Assembly: GCF_052857255.1 (NCBI RefSeq)
Contig: NC_135500.1
Location: 162,827,189 to 162,891,188 of the forward strand
From: Amblyomma americanum
Lineage: Eukaryota; Arthropoda; Arachnida; Ixodida; Ixodidae
DNA length: 64,000 nucleotides
Direction of reading: 5' to 3'
In this document: positions 45,181-56,814 of the stretch, piece by piece
Layout of the letters: each line of letters opens with the position of its first letter
Numbering within the stretch: the stretch's first letter is position 1
Translations under genes and position numbers: made by a program
The notes under the pieces: model-generated
What the model was told of the DNA's origin: nothing
Seen by the model: the letters and a program-made list of their open reading frames with translations, nothing else
Databases searched by the model: none

Positions 45181-45937
45181 ACCAAGGTCACCCTCATGCA
45201 AAGTAATTCCTCCCCATTTCCCGCATCACGTGACTAACTTCCGATTCTTCAGCCCGTACCGGCATTTTCCAGGTTAGGAAGCCAATAGTGCTTTCGAACT
45301 AAAAAAAAAAAGTGCAACACAGAAAATTATCCCCCCTGGAAACCCGCCACAGCCTCGCCGGCGATCCTCAGCCGTTCTGTCCTCGAATAAAGCTGCCCTC
45401 CTCCTCATTCTCCGCTCTGTCTAGCACATGTGTGGGAAGCAGTCGCAAAGGCAAGGACAAAACAGCTTCGTCACGTGACCGTAACGACCGTCACCAGTAT
45501 ACGCCCACTGTCGCTGCAGCGAGAGGCAAAGGCATCGGCGAGCTGTTCGTGGCACCAGCATGCGCTGCAGCAGTCAACCCCGTTACCGCAGATGGCAGCA
45601 GCAAGTACGGGTTAAATGCGGCCGGTCCTAGTATACCTAGTCAAGTACGAGTCCAGTCTCTAGAGAACCTTGATAAGCGTTCGAGTGTCGTGCGAGAGCT
45701 TCGATCGTAACTCGATCCATGGTTGTTAGTGGGCCGCCCACTCTCAACGGACATTGCAAGTCAGCTCTCAGCAAGCAGTCGATGTTCCGTTAATAGGCGT
45801 GATTCACTAGATCAAGGTAACTGCGTACTGCTGCAGACGTTATCCTGGTTTGCGGCGATGTGAACTTCTTTTTGTTCTATAGTGTGCAATGTGTAGTATA
45901 CTGCGGTCGGGTTCGACACACGCTCCCCGAGCACACC
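45181..45937. other. Unassigned stretch
   Basis: A 12-nt A run near 45301-45312. A plus frame at 45312-45710 (132 codons) has no motif. Nothing else recognised. Confidence 0.4.
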
Positions 45938-46190
45938 GCAGCAGTGGCGTAGTGGTTTGAGCATCCGCCTCGGATGCGGGAGGTGCGGGGTTCGATCCCC
46001 AGTGCCGCCGGGTACCCACCGGTGATACACTGGGTACAAGCTTTCCCCTGGCCTGGTTCTCGGCTTGTTTAGGGTGAAATGCTTGAGAAATGGGTCTTTG
46101 ACCCTACCTTGCTCGATTAAAACTACCTTGTGCCATGGCGCTCTTTCGCCAAAGCTGCCCTTGCGCCATAAAAATTCATCATCATCAACA
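45938..46190 (+). mobile_element. tRNA-derived SINE, GCAGTGGCGTAGTGG family, copy 1
   Basis: A box TGGCGTAGTGG (45945-45955) and B box GGTTCGATCCC (45989-45999) are both near consensus, and the tRNA-like head closes at GCCGCCGGG. Body: CCCACCGGTGATACACTGGG, TTTCCCCTGGCCTGG, TTGACCCTACCTTGCTCG, CTTGTGCCATGGCGCTCT, TTGCGCCATAAAAATTC, then a short (ATC)n tail, similar in kind to the RTE tails in this window. Confidence 0.88.
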
Positions 46191-47530
46191 AGCTCGCCGA
46201 GCGTTGAAGAACGCGTGCTTTATTCTGTCGCAACTTGCAAGCCACTGCTCGGGATTGTGAGCTGAAAATAATAAAATAAAAAGCACACACATGGGGCTCG
46301 CTTGTAGTGAGCATGGCTATACTACGGTACTTGGTATGTAACCAAGTCCCACAAACGACCGAAAACGCGAGGGTGTTAGTGCACTCCGCCACTATGACAT
46401 CTTGCATAATTTCACTCCTGCGTGTAATCAGCACGTCTAGTTGAAACAGGGAAGCAACTTTTCCTCTCGGGTAAACAGAGTCTGATCCCGGCTCACCTGT
46501 CATACCTGAGAGATGGTCATCCCAAGTGCACCAGTCTCCAACCTATGTGGAAAGAGGTGTAATCAACAGCACGGTCAACCTGCTCCACACTGCGCCACAC
46601 TGACGCTTGAATTTTTGCAACGCAGGACAGGCGCGTAAGATACTAAAGAGTATTCAGGAAACAGGCACTGAAAAAAAGGTACTGCTGATACGTGCTAATG
46701 CAGGCATTCTGCTTAACGCGAAAGTGGACAGTCTGTCTCGATCGCTCGGCTCCTGATGGGTTGACTATTTCAATCAAAGCAAATACAAATCAGCACACAA
46801 TATCTGCATATCTGAGCCCGTGCTGCGAACGCTGCTTTATGCGATTTCTTTTTCACATCCCAACTGTACTGTTCATGCCCGTGTCCTCCGAAGCATGGGC
46901 TCGCTCATTCATCGACCTATATCTAAAACAGCCTCGTATGGGTCCCTTAAGTAGGGTAACCTGTTGAGATAACTCGTGTACAACTCAAGGAAAATTGAAC
47001 GGTGGACTAAGATAGCGCCAGAAGAGCACAGACACAGCACTGACTCGTAACTCAGGATATTCATTGCTGACACGCCACGAACAGGAAGGCACGCCAGAAG
47101 AAAAAATAATAAAACTACTAAGTGTACGAGGTGAAATGAAATACAAGGCAAAAAGAGAACAAAAAAAGTTTTAGCTGGTACCAAAAAGTTTTCCTTCTCA
47201 CATTTTTTTTGTTTCGTGATTTTACCTCCCGTCCCATTTTCTTTCTCGTTCCTCTTCTTATTTATTGCGTGCCAGCGATAAAGATCATCTGTTCCGTGCG
47301 ACCGCAGTGCCCGTGTCCTGACTGTCCCGTCTTAGAGAGCCCCGCTCAGCCATTGTCCAGCAGGCAGCTTCGTCTATCGCGTGCGCTGGCTACGTCTTGT
47401 TGAGCAGGTCGTTGCACAATACGCGGTACGCGGAGTCACTGCGTATGAGCCCATGCGGAGGTAGTTGCAACTCGAGACTGGTTCACGAGCTCAGCACTTG
47501 CTGCTCATCAGAAACGTAGCCGCAAGAACA
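46191..47530. other. Unassigned stretch
   Basis: No recognised gene or repeat. Several frames of 60-126 codons on both strands lack motifs. Confidence 0.4.
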
Positions 47531-47532
47531 GT

Positions 47533-47534
47533 GT

Positions 47535-47617
<83 letters not shown>

Positions 47618-47619
47618 TT
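47533..47619. repeat. (TTTA)n microsatellite
   Basis: About 22 uninterrupted TTTA units. No adjacent SINE body was identified, so it is listed as a stand-alone microsatellite. Confidence 0.95.
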
Positions 47620-50164
47620 AGTACTGCGCTATCTCCTCAAGAGTCTGTGGAAAGGTTTGGGATGCGGATGCTGATCGAGAGCGTAACGGGCGGTGCAGCA
47701 CTTACACGAGTGGGAAAGAAAAGCCTTGCGTAGGAATGCATGCACCAGGCATATGCATGTAAACAATAAATGTTCTCTTGTGCAATAGTAAAAACGTCTG
47801 ACAAATCGTAATGATATACAAGCGCGACCTGTGTACTGCTAACTAAGAACCCTAACCGCTACCATGGTCTGTCAAGTATCTTTCGCTGTTCATCTACTGT
47901 TGTGATGTCTTCGTTTCCTATTTTCGATTATTTGCGCATTCCATTCGACATTATTTGAGAACAAACTTTAGGATTTTAGAAATATTACTGCATCAAGTGT
48001 GTCGGCGTTTTTAAGGCGGCCGTGAAACACGCTGTCTAGCTCAATCTTGAATTTCTTTCCGTTCCTTTCGCTCATCATGCTTCTTAGCTTCTCACCTGTC
48101 CTGGCCAGTTTTGCCCCGTAACTGAAAATAAATATTCAAAATCCTATTAGTATCATCCTCAAGGAAAGAGTATAGCGAGTTGATTAACGTGTCTTCAAAA
48201 CCGAAGCTGAAAGCGACGCAGATAATTGAAGAATGACTGGCGACGATTGCGAGCCCTTCGCGTGATGCATCAAGCCTGCAGGGGAGGTTCCGACAGGTCC
48301 GCGGTGCCGAGAGAAGGGCTCCAGTCTGGCGGAAAGAAAAGCTGCAGAGAAAGAGAAAAAAATGTTGTTTCGTATAGCGTTTATCATTTGTACATTATGC
48401 TGTTTCGTGACGTTTTAGGCTTCTCTGTCGTTAATTAGAAGCAGAACTTTTATAGACTGGAAGTTTAGAGAACTGTGTGACAGCGGTCAGCGGTGTAAGT
48501 TTAAAGTTTATCGATTAGTAATCGAACTTTCTTGATATCCGCTCTCAGTTTAAAGGGCAAAAGAAAAAAATTAAATACGCTCTTCGTACACATAGTACCA
48601 TAAACTGTTTTTGCGGCATTCTTCTGAGGTACACGAAAGTCGACGCATTCCCGCCAACCTCACAGCTTTAGACTAAGCACCGGAATCGAGCGTAGAAAAG
48701 CAGTGGCCTAATGTCGTGGTTCTAGTACTGTAATACCCTACAAACACGGTTTAATTAATTTTGTTTTGTTGCCTCCTCGGACAAGAGGGTCAAAGCAAAT
48801 TTTTGGTGTGTTCTTTTTCTTGCATTCTGCCCACGAAACAGTTTCTTGATTTTGTTAGATTCATGAATCATTATGCCCCAAAACTACACAGTAGTCTCTC
48901 AGATGTACTGTCTGTGTTGGAGGACTTCAGTAGTCACGTACTGTTCTTCCAGTGATACATAGATGTCATTTATTCGTCTCTTTCGCTTCTGCACAGGTTA
49001 TATGCTATTAGGGCTATTATTGCATAACCAATTTACTCCCGACTTCGACACTGAATTGAATGCCTTGGTGCGTGCGCCAATTTCTTACTACATCTTTGAA
49101 TGCACAATCCCACGCACTGCACCGGGGGCCTCGTCGGCACCTCCTTTGTGTCCGTCCAGTCGGCATGCGTGCGCCCTTGATGACGTCGGCTTGCAGTCCT
49201 CCATTGCTACTCCATCATCGTCAGCGTTCGCAATGGAGCAGCCGCATTGAGAACGCTTCGCTGTTCCGGGCGACCTCGACACGCTGCTGTACAGTGCGAG
49301 CGGCCATAACCCCATATTACTGCACGCAGTGCGGCGACGTCTGTGACGTCATCGGCGCTCGAAGCGACCGACAATGCCGGCTACACCGCTTCGCGTTCCG
49401 CATACCGCGCGCGCTCTTCGAACTGCGACGCGGACCCATTAAGGACAGACGCAACGTAAGCGCCGCTATTACGCACCCCCCGGCCCTCTAGAGCGGAACG
49501 GCCACGCTGTGTGTGCCGAACTGCCTTCGCGTTCTTTGCGAGTTAGAATTGATGGAAAGCGTTCTCCGCTCTCCGGTTTGACACGCAAATAGCCTTCGTG
49601 TCCGGATACGGGCGCGAGCTTTCGATGGCTTCAGGTTTGTCTTGGCTGACGCCCGATGGCCTAGGAGTTCCGGGTGGTTAGGCATCTATGGTACTAAACA
49701 GTCGAAATAGTTAACCATTGCTGTTTCACTGCATTCTACCTGCTTTATTATGTGTCCACGCCCTCCGCAGGTATTCCAGGCAACGAAATAGGGGACCTGA
49801 CATTTTGAAGACTAAAGCGCCCATCGTGAGAAGCTATCCTACCGAGCACGGGCATCGCTGAGCCTGAAGTAGAAAACCAAAAATGAACTGAAACAGAGCT
49901 CCCGCCTCCCCAACACAATATGAAGAGTTCCTCGTATGCGGTAGGTGTGGGGTTCGATGTGACAGTTGTGTTGAGGTTGTTGTTGGCTACAGGTAGGGTT
50001 GGCACTGCGTTAAATCAGCCGGCCATTTCCCGACCGTAGAGATGCATTAAATAGTAATCAAAGACAAGACTTTGTGGCACAGGTCTCAGACCTAGCCCCG
50101 CACACAAGCACTCACAAAAGGCAGTGTCACAAGCACCATTGGTAGTCCAGTTCAGTATCTTCGC
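47620..50164. other. Unassigned stretch; CpG-rich patch near 49.2-49.5 kb
   Basis: 49240-49500 is CpG-rich with TGACGTCA (49342-49349). A plus frame at 49060-49491 (143 codons) spans it but has no motif. No gene recognised. Confidence 0.4.
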
Positions 50165-50365
50165 AGTGCCATCGAGTACCCACCGGATTATCAAAGGGTA
50201 CCAGCTTTCCCTTGCTGTTCTAGTGTGCGGGTTCTTTGTGGCGAAACTATTGTTAGATAGGCATTTGACCACACCTTGTGTAGACCAAGGAAACTTGTGC
50301 CTAGGCGGTCTTTGACAAAGCTGCCCATGGCCCATTAAAATTCGCCACTATCATCACTATGAAGA
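50165..50365 (+). mobile_element. SINE, GCAGTGGCGTAGTGG family, copy 2, headless
   Basis: Follows the body of the 45.9 kb copy: GAGTACCCACCGGATTATCA, GGGTACCAGCTTTCCC, GGCATTTGACCACACCTTG, GAAACTTGTGCCTAGGCGGT, TTTGACAAAGCTGCCC, CCATTAAAATTCG. The tRNA head is missing and the copy has several indels, so it is older. Confidence 0.75.
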
Positions 50366-50452
50366 GTAAGTTCTCCCTGAAAAGAAAAAGCACCACAAGA
50401 ATGAAGACCTTTGTACTTCCCCATTGAATGACGAGGCTGTACGACAAGTGAC

Positions 50453-50478
50453 GAAGGCGGTGACGAGTCACCGCCTTC
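50453..50478. repeat. Perfect 12-bp hairpin with 2-nt loop
   Basis: GAAGGCGGTGAC, GA, GTCACCGCCTTC. GC-rich and perfect; no downstream T tract, so not a pol III terminator. Function unknown. Confidence 0.75.
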
Positions 50479-50689
50479 AAATCAATAGCAGGACTCTCAC
50501 ATTAGAACTGAGGGTCCCGAGCAAAGGAGTAAAGCACCGAAAAAAAGTTGTGCATATATTGTGGTTCTGTTCTATCCCCTGACGAGAAAGTCAGAGGAGA
50601 CTTGAAGCAATAATATTACCTCAATGTGCTCGTTCTACTGCTTCCCACGTTAATCAGTTTGAGATGGCAATCCCTTCCACACTCTGAAT

Positions 50690-50935
50690 GCTACATCTCC
50701 GTAATTGAGGGCGACTGCACTTCACAGCTTTCTGAAAAAAAAAAAAGAAAATAAATCCCAGGACGGTTACGAGCATGTATTGCGAATGCCTCAGCGGTAG
50801 CTGTGGTGTGACAGCAAAGAAAGAAGTCTGGCGCCGGGACCGGGGTACGCTTGTACTCATCCTTGTCCAGCTGCAGGGTTCGAAACAGCACCTCCCGCAG
50901 CCGGGGAGGACGCTCAAGCCACTAGGCCACCCGTC
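50690..50935 (-). mobile_element. tRNA-derived SINE, TGGCCTAGTGG family
   Basis: Minus-strand head GGGTGGCCTAGTGGCTTG (A box at 50930-50920), then GCGGGAGGTGCTG, and GTTTCGAACCCTGC (B-box region, spanning 50885-50872). Body continues AAGGATGAGTACAAGCGTAC, CCCGGTCCCGGCG, TTGCTGTCACACCAC. The 3' boundary is uncertain. Confidence 0.6.
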
Positions 50936-51369
50936 ACCTTCCAACCTCTCTCCTCTTTCTTTTCCCACTGCCAATCGAAGCAGGTGGCAGGGGGCGCTGC
51001 GGACACCGACACCGATGACGACGACGGCGAGAAACTGAGGAACGAACTAGTAAGATCTAACGTCCTAAAAGGAAATAATGTTCATGTGTATTGTCCGTAT
51101 TAGTTGATCCGTCGGGCGTGCTTTTGAGACATCACGAATTCTGTCTGTTGCGCTGTGCGCAAGTCATCTATCTTGTTGCGTTGTGTCGTCTGCGGTAGCG
51201 GACCCAAGGGTAGCGATGGCCGGAGTGAGACAACGGGCCGTAGGCATTCGTACATATGGCGGTTGCCGCCGAAGCACAGACAGTCCGGAAATCAGAGAAA
51301 ACAAAACAATGGTTTATTTACATAATTTAAAGCGTCCCCTGCCACCGGGTCTCTAGCTCGGGAATTTAG
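50936..51369. other. Unassigned stretch
   Basis: No recognised gene or repeat between the two SINEs. Confidence 0.4.
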
Positions 51370-51382
51370 TTTCTTCAATAGT

Positions 51383-51596
51383 TGGTTTGGTTTATGGGGG
51401 TTTAACGTCTCAAAGCGGCTCAGGCTATCAGGAACGCCGTAGTGAAGGGCTCCGGAAATTTCGACCACCTGGGGTTCTTTAACGTGCACTGACATCGCAC
51501 AGCACACGGGCCTCTAGAATTTCGCCTCGAACGAAATTCGACTCCGCGGCCGGGATCGAACCCGCGTCTTTCGGGCCAGCAGTCGAGCGCCATAAC
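51383..51596 (-). mobile_element. Ruka-like tRNA-derived SINE, copy 4, with TSD
   Basis: Minus copy from GGTTTGGTTTATGGGGGTTT to the head complement GGGATCGAACCCGCG and GTCGAGCGCCATAAC, lacking the outermost tRNA 5' end. Exact 13-bp repeats TTTCTTCAATAGT flank it at 51370-51382 and 51597-51609, fixing the boundaries and showing it inserted already 5'-truncated. Confidence 0.93.
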
Positions 51597-51807
51597 TTTC
51601 TTCAATAGTATCCATCTAGTAACTTTGGTCTGATGCTGTCGTCGGGAATCGCCCACAAGAGTGACGTCACCGACACACACTCTCGGCTCTTACGGAAGCG
51701 ATGGCGATCCTGCAGCAGGGATTACAAGCCCGGATGGAAGTCTGGCCGTTGACCAAAGTCGGACATCGTGCACTGGTAGTTAGTGTCTTGCCAACACTCG
51801 CCAATAA

Positions 51808-52206
51808 ATCCAAAAGCTTAGAGGCTCAAGAATAGGCCTGAACCTAAATGGAGTACAGCGAAGCGAGCTATGCAAATAAACGCGATAGGTATACGCTGAG
51901 ACATGAAGAGGGCAGAGTGGGTAAGGGAGCACGCGCGAATTAACAATATCCTAGCTGAGATCAATAAGAGGAGATAGACATGGGAAAGGCATGTCACGTA
52001 CAGAGCAGCGTAATGAATTTCAAGGGAAGGTAAGCGTAGCAGGGGCGACAGGGATTCATGTGGACGGTTGAGATCAGGAAGTAGGTGGTGACATGGTAGC
52101 CGTGCCTGGCGCAAGAGAGAATTGGAGATCATGGGGAAGGGCCTTTGGCCAACACTGGACGTAGTGGCGTTGATTATGATGATGATAATGATGATGATGA
52201 CGAACG
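51808..52206 (+). mobile_element. RTE-type LINE 3' end, mutated
   Basis: Plus strand. TGGAGTACAGCGAAGCGAG, AGACATGAAGAGGGCAGAG, then the C-terminal region GACATGGTAGCCGTGCCTGG, GAGATCATGGGGAAGGGCC, GGCCAACACTGGACGTAG and a GAT-rich tail (52171-52206). Same element class as 505-1902 and 44036-44226; frame destroyed by stops and shifts. Confidence 0.75.
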
Positions 52207-52552
52207 ACGAAGAAAGGGGGTGAATAGAGTTATGCAACGAGACTGTATCATGGTTCATCATGGTTCAAGCCAGCAGCACGTAAACCGTTTATTCTGACCA
52301 CGGAAAATGTTCAGTATAAACATGCACGAACTCTAAACTCGCCGGTGTCTCCAAATTCATTCGGAGAGCTCAGGTGACAGTTCGCGCGCTCCAGATGAGT
52401 GCATTGGAAACTTTGCTCGCGGTAGTAGAACACAATGAAATATTCGGGTGAACACGTCAACAAAAATCAATACATCTACAGCACCCGAGTCTACATTTCA
52501 CTTTGTCTGCTCTCTTCTGTTTGTTTGCGCGCGCGCGAGCTGTAAGTTGTAC
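52207..52552. other. Unassigned stretch
   Basis: No recognised feature; a short GC alternation (GCGCGCGCG) near 52528. Confidence 0.4.
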
Positions 52553-53140
52553 ATGCAGTTCAAATGGGCCAGTTCAAGTCCACTTCTCCACATCATCTAA
52601 GTCTCCTGCAGGATTTCAAAAAGCAAACTCTTTCAGGAGGAAAGCCGCAACGTCTATGCAGACAGGTCGTTAAAATGTGGAAACGGCGCACGCCTGCAAG
52701 CATCCTAGCATTTTCTTGTAATAAAAAGAATATTTTTCTCTTTGTACAAGCTCTTCGTTTAGGCATTCTTCTTTGCGCCTGATGACGCGCGAGACGCAAA
52801 AACATTATCGCTACTACCAAACGTTTGTGTAAACAATTTGTTTCTTATGCAGTTCAAATGGGCCAGTTCAAGTCCACTTCTCCACATCATCTAAGTCTCC
52901 AGCAGGATTTCAAGAAGCAAACTCTTTCAGGAGGAAAGCCGCAACGTCTATGTAGACAGGTCGTTAAAATGTGGAAACGGCGCACGCCTGCAAGCATCTT
53001 ATCATTTTCTTGTAATAAAAAGAATATTTTTCTCTTTGTACAAGCTCTTCGTTTAGGCATTCTTCTTCGCGCCTGATGACGCGCAAGACGCAAAAACATT
53101 ATCGCTACTACCAAACGCTTGTGTAAACAATTTGTTTCTT
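52553..53140 (+). repeat. 294-bp direct tandem duplication (two units, about 97 percent)
   Basis: Unit 1 is 52553-52846, unit 2 is 52847-53140, with eight substitutions and no indels by inspection. Each unit keeps a plus frame of about 72-75 codons beginning MGQFKSTSPHHLSL and a minus frame of about 75-90 codons, but neither resembles a protein family. Each contains CTGATGACGCGC followed by GACGCAAAAAC (unit 1 from 52780; unit 2 from 53074), similar to a hammerhead core with the GAAA block mutated. Could be a segmental duplication or a dimeric retrozyme-like repeat. Confidence 0.85.
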
Positions 53141-56004
53141 TTAAACTACGCTTTGCCAAGATTTTTTGGTACGCAACTGCTTTTCTTAGGCTCCATTTAG
53201 CACGTTATCGCTTGCTACACGCCCCAAGACTACACATCCATTGTTTCGGTACGTCGATAACTGGTGTATTGTAAAAAGCATTGTGCAGGAAAAGGAGAGA
53301 ATGACGGGTCAGTGTCAACGTCCAAGCTAAATGGAGCGATTAAGTTCCTACAGATACCGAAGCAGTGCGCAAATGTGAACGCAAAGCTGGTCCGACTTAA
53401 TCGCTATTACCCAGCTGTTGCTATGCGAACTTCTTATTGCACTTGCCTTTCATGGTAACTTCGTTTTGATTATCTACGTAGTATCGCAGTCTGAAAGCCG
53501 GCTTCCTTGATCCAGCCATACCTGTGGAGGTCCTCTTTGACTGGCTTCTCTGTCGCGCCCGCGCTAATGCCTCGTGCAAAAAGCACTTTAAGATAGTTGC
53601 ATGATGCATTAATATCGCCAATACAGACTGCGTACAGATTGCGTAAGACCTGCGCTTCGATTATCTTGACGACTGATTAAGCAACGATGGTCACAGTTGA
53701 GAGTTATCACCATGCACGTATGCCTGTTCACTGCCTGTGAAAGCCGTAGCGACTCACTGGTGATTCACTAAAAGTGTCAGTTGCTTTCAGAGCTAACTTC
53801 CTGCGTCGCCCGTGTGCCGTAAGTTGTACACCGGTATTAATTTAGCTGCATTGTGTTCATCATTTGAGATGTATTATGATGAAAAAAGATAGTAAGATAT
53901 AGCTTCTTTTGGTTTGGTTTTGGTATACGAAATGCCACTGTATTTATACCCTGCGGCCGGGCAGGATGTAACATAATACAGGCATGTCGCAGTAGTGTTA
54001 AGTTAATTCTCCATTGTATTCTGCACTTCTCATACCTTGTGAGGCTAAAAATTCACACCAAGTGCATCCCACAGCGACTTGAATTAGAATGCTCTTTTCT
54101 GAACAGTTATGCCGAGTTAAACGATGTTCTTCAACTTCAACGCATTCGAAATGGATAGGTAGTCTATCACGACAAAGCTCTCACCGATTTCATTCATCCT
54201 ATGTCACATTTTCCCTCAAAGAATTCGCCTATCAAAAGCAGCGTGCTCCAGTAGATGTCTCCACTATTTTTTGTGCTGAAAATATCTTGCACTATCACTC
54301 TCTTATCAATTCATTTTTTTTAGTTCGTAAATGCATCCTTCCCCTCCTGAAATCGGCACAGTAAAGGTTTTTTTTAATTTTAGTACCAGCAACTTTCCCC
54401 TTGTACTCAAAGAATTCGTTTTACCTCTGTATAGGTAAGCCAACGTAGGCGTTCTCCATCGGAAGTCAGCAAAGGCCCGAGTTTTCCACGAAAGGTTTGA
54501 AAAACACGGCCCACTTTTCGCAGGTTTCGCTAGACCTCCAGGCGCATTTCAGTCACTTCTGGGTACATTTTTAGCGTCGTCCGTCGTCTGCGCTTAGGCG
54601 GAGCACGTAAACAGGCCTTCCGCCCTTTCGCGCCAGGCTCGAGAACCCACCTGTGCTGTGCGGACCTCTGCAAAGCTGCCATTCAAACCAGGCAGCGCAA
54701 GCAGGGCGTTACACCCACGGTTCGCGCACGCAAATAGACCGCCGCAACGTGTGCGGCAAGGGTTCACGAAACGCGCACCCTCCGACGGTGCGACCTGCTC
54801 ACCCTTATCACCCCAGCGAGGGCTAGCGTCGGCACACTGGCCGTCGCCGCTTGTCAAGCTGTCATCGCACCCACGCTGACGTTAACGCCATGAAACGCTG
54901 GCGCCGCTCACTTTCTCTTCTTCACCGGACGAGCAGAGCTTTCTGTTTGTCTACAAACGCTATACTTTGACTTTTTCCCGTTTTTTTTATCTTTCCGTTT
55001 AATTTTTGTTTTCCTGTCTCCCGAATCACCGCTGTCTGAGCGCTGTGCATATCCCATTTGAAAAACGTCGCGAAGGAGCTCAGGCAGCAAGAGCTTCAAC
55101 GGCAAAAACACAAACGTGACGTAACAGGCCGAAGCGCGGCAAGTCACGAAGTGACTGGACGACTGTCTGGCGTGCCCGAGAGTGAGAAGGAAGAGAGGGA
55201 GAGAAAGAGAGAGCTGCATACGCTCAGCCTACAAAACCCAACTTCACTTTCGTAAAACGCGGCCTGCAGTGCGGTATAGGCGGATGAAAGGCGACGTTTC
55301 GCAATTGCCTGTATGTACACAGCACGCTTCTTTTCGCGACCCCGCCTGTCGCGTTACTGCGAACCGCATCTTTTTTTTCCTCGTTTCCAATGGCCCGTCC
55401 CACGCTCGTCCCTGAGCCCTCAGCCCCAGCAACCTGAATCGTGACGTCACGCACTCAGCCCCGTTCTAGTTTGCCGCCGTCCATGGCTGCGTCAGTCAAT
55501 CTGGAAGCATCGACGAGAAAATGCAAATACACAGGCCGCGGCACCACGCGTCTGGGAGGACACCCTGTAATCGAAAGGGTGGCGCTCTAGCAGCAAAGCG
55601 GAATGAATCTGTCCAAGCGCACGGTATGCACTGGGTTACACAACGACTGACTGTGTACGGCGTAGCAGCGCAAGAGGCGTGAACGTTGAGGCGAATTGAT
55701 TAGACATGCTTTAGCGAAAACTGGCGCAGCGAAGAAAGTTTCAACTTAGTGTGTGTCGTCTTTATGTCCGTGTCGATTTCAGCTGCGCTAGTTTTCGTTG
55801 AAACGCACTAGACGGCCGTCGGACCAAAAAAAAAACATACATAGAGTAGTGTGGGAGGACGAGCAGTCCATGACGTCTACTCTAAAAGCCCCAAAACAAG
55901 TGAGACTACTATGTCGAAAGCGTCTCCTTGAACAGAGCTGCCATCGCTTGCAACAGTGTAACATTGACGCTGGACGCTTAATATGCGACGTATATAAAAG
56001 GGTT
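53141..56004. other. Unassigned stretch
   Basis: No gene recognised. 54590-54880 and 55050-55600 are CpG-rich; TGACGTCA at 55442-55449 lies just before a CCGCCGTCCATGGC patch, a promoter-like combination without an evident gene. Frames of 60-103 codons have no motifs. Confidence 0.4.
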
Positions 56005-56105
56005 CCTCATCCTTGCTACTCCATCTTGGGGGATTCCCCCCTACAATAATGCCCCAATGAGGGCGCTGTAGGTACTGTGTATAAATAAATAAATAAATAA
56101 ATAAA
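56005..56105 (+). mobile_element. 3' end of a SINE/LINE-like repeat with (ATAA)n tail
   Basis: CTACTCCATCTTGGGGGATT (56016-56035), CCCCAATGAGGGCGCTGTAG, TACTGTGTATAAATAAATA and about seven ATAA units to 56105. The opening block recurs at 56362-56385 in the downstream SINE, so both share a 3' module. Confidence 0.6.
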
Positions 56106-56177
56106 CATTTGACCAACACTGTTCCCACTTCCAGTTATTGATCAATTCACTCCCGCCCTACCATAATAAGCTTGCCG

Positions 56178-56386
56178 TCCCGGGTAGCTCAGTTGGTAGA
56201 ACGACTGCTCCGGTGAAGCGATGGTCCCGGGTTCGAACCCCTGACCAGGATGAATTTTCCTTTAAGTGCGAAGTTTCAGAGAAAGCTGTATAGCTTTCCT
56301 TTGTGGTCTTATGGCTGCGCTCGGGTGGATGTCAGTGAGTAATTACTCCCTTACTACAAATCTACTCCACCTTGGGGGATTCCCCT
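56178..56386 (+). mobile_element. tRNA-derived SINE, TCCCGGGTAGCTCAGTTGG family
   Basis: The head is strikingly tRNA-like: TCCCGGGTAGCTCAGTTGG with A box TAGCTCAGTTGG (56185-56196), B box GGTTCGAACCC (56230-56240), and 3' strand ACCAGGA near 56250 pairing with the 5' end. Body: AATTTTCCTTTAAGTGCGAA, TTTCCTTTGTGGTCTTATGG, CTCGGGTGGATGTCAGTGAG, TAATTACTCCCTTACTAC, CTACTCCACCTTGGGGGATT. The anticodon arm is irregular, so this is a SINE head rather than a working tRNA gene. Confidence 0.85.
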
Positions 56387-56814
56387 AAACATTTGACCAC
56401 TATTGGTCAAGACAGCCGGTATTTCGAATTCATCTATTTGGGATCGAAAGAGCTATCACGGACACATACGGCTATATCTCACGTTTCGACCTTACTCTTA
56501 GCTATAACTTACTTCCAGCTCACAAGGGTTTTGGATCGGGCTAGCTGGCGCTTAAATGTCATTTGAGAAGCGCCAAAATTTTACACGGAAACAGGGGCCA
56601 GAATTTGACAGACAGACAGACACATCGACGCCTGTTCCCCAGTGTCCGTATCAGTTTTTAGCACTTCCGAAGTGATGTTTCATCAAGCATCTCGAGTCAC
56701 CGTTTTTCGCAGAAGGAACAGCTTCATTGCTGCCTACCCATAACAGTGACCGAAACTATCCCATGTCCAGCTTTCGCGGAAAAAAAAAATTTCAATTATG
56801 TAATATTGCTACTC
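56387..56814. other. Unassigned stretch
   Basis: Starts with AAACATTTGACCA, repeated from 56103-56115. Nothing else recognised. Confidence 0.4.

Noticed and set aside
47465..47674. Frame of Leu-Phe-Ile-Tyr repeats
   Set aside because: Translation of the (TTTA)n microsatellite.
56178..56252. Functional tRNA gene
   Set aside because: Good A and B boxes and acceptor-like ends, but the anticodon arm is irregular and the head is followed by a SINE body.
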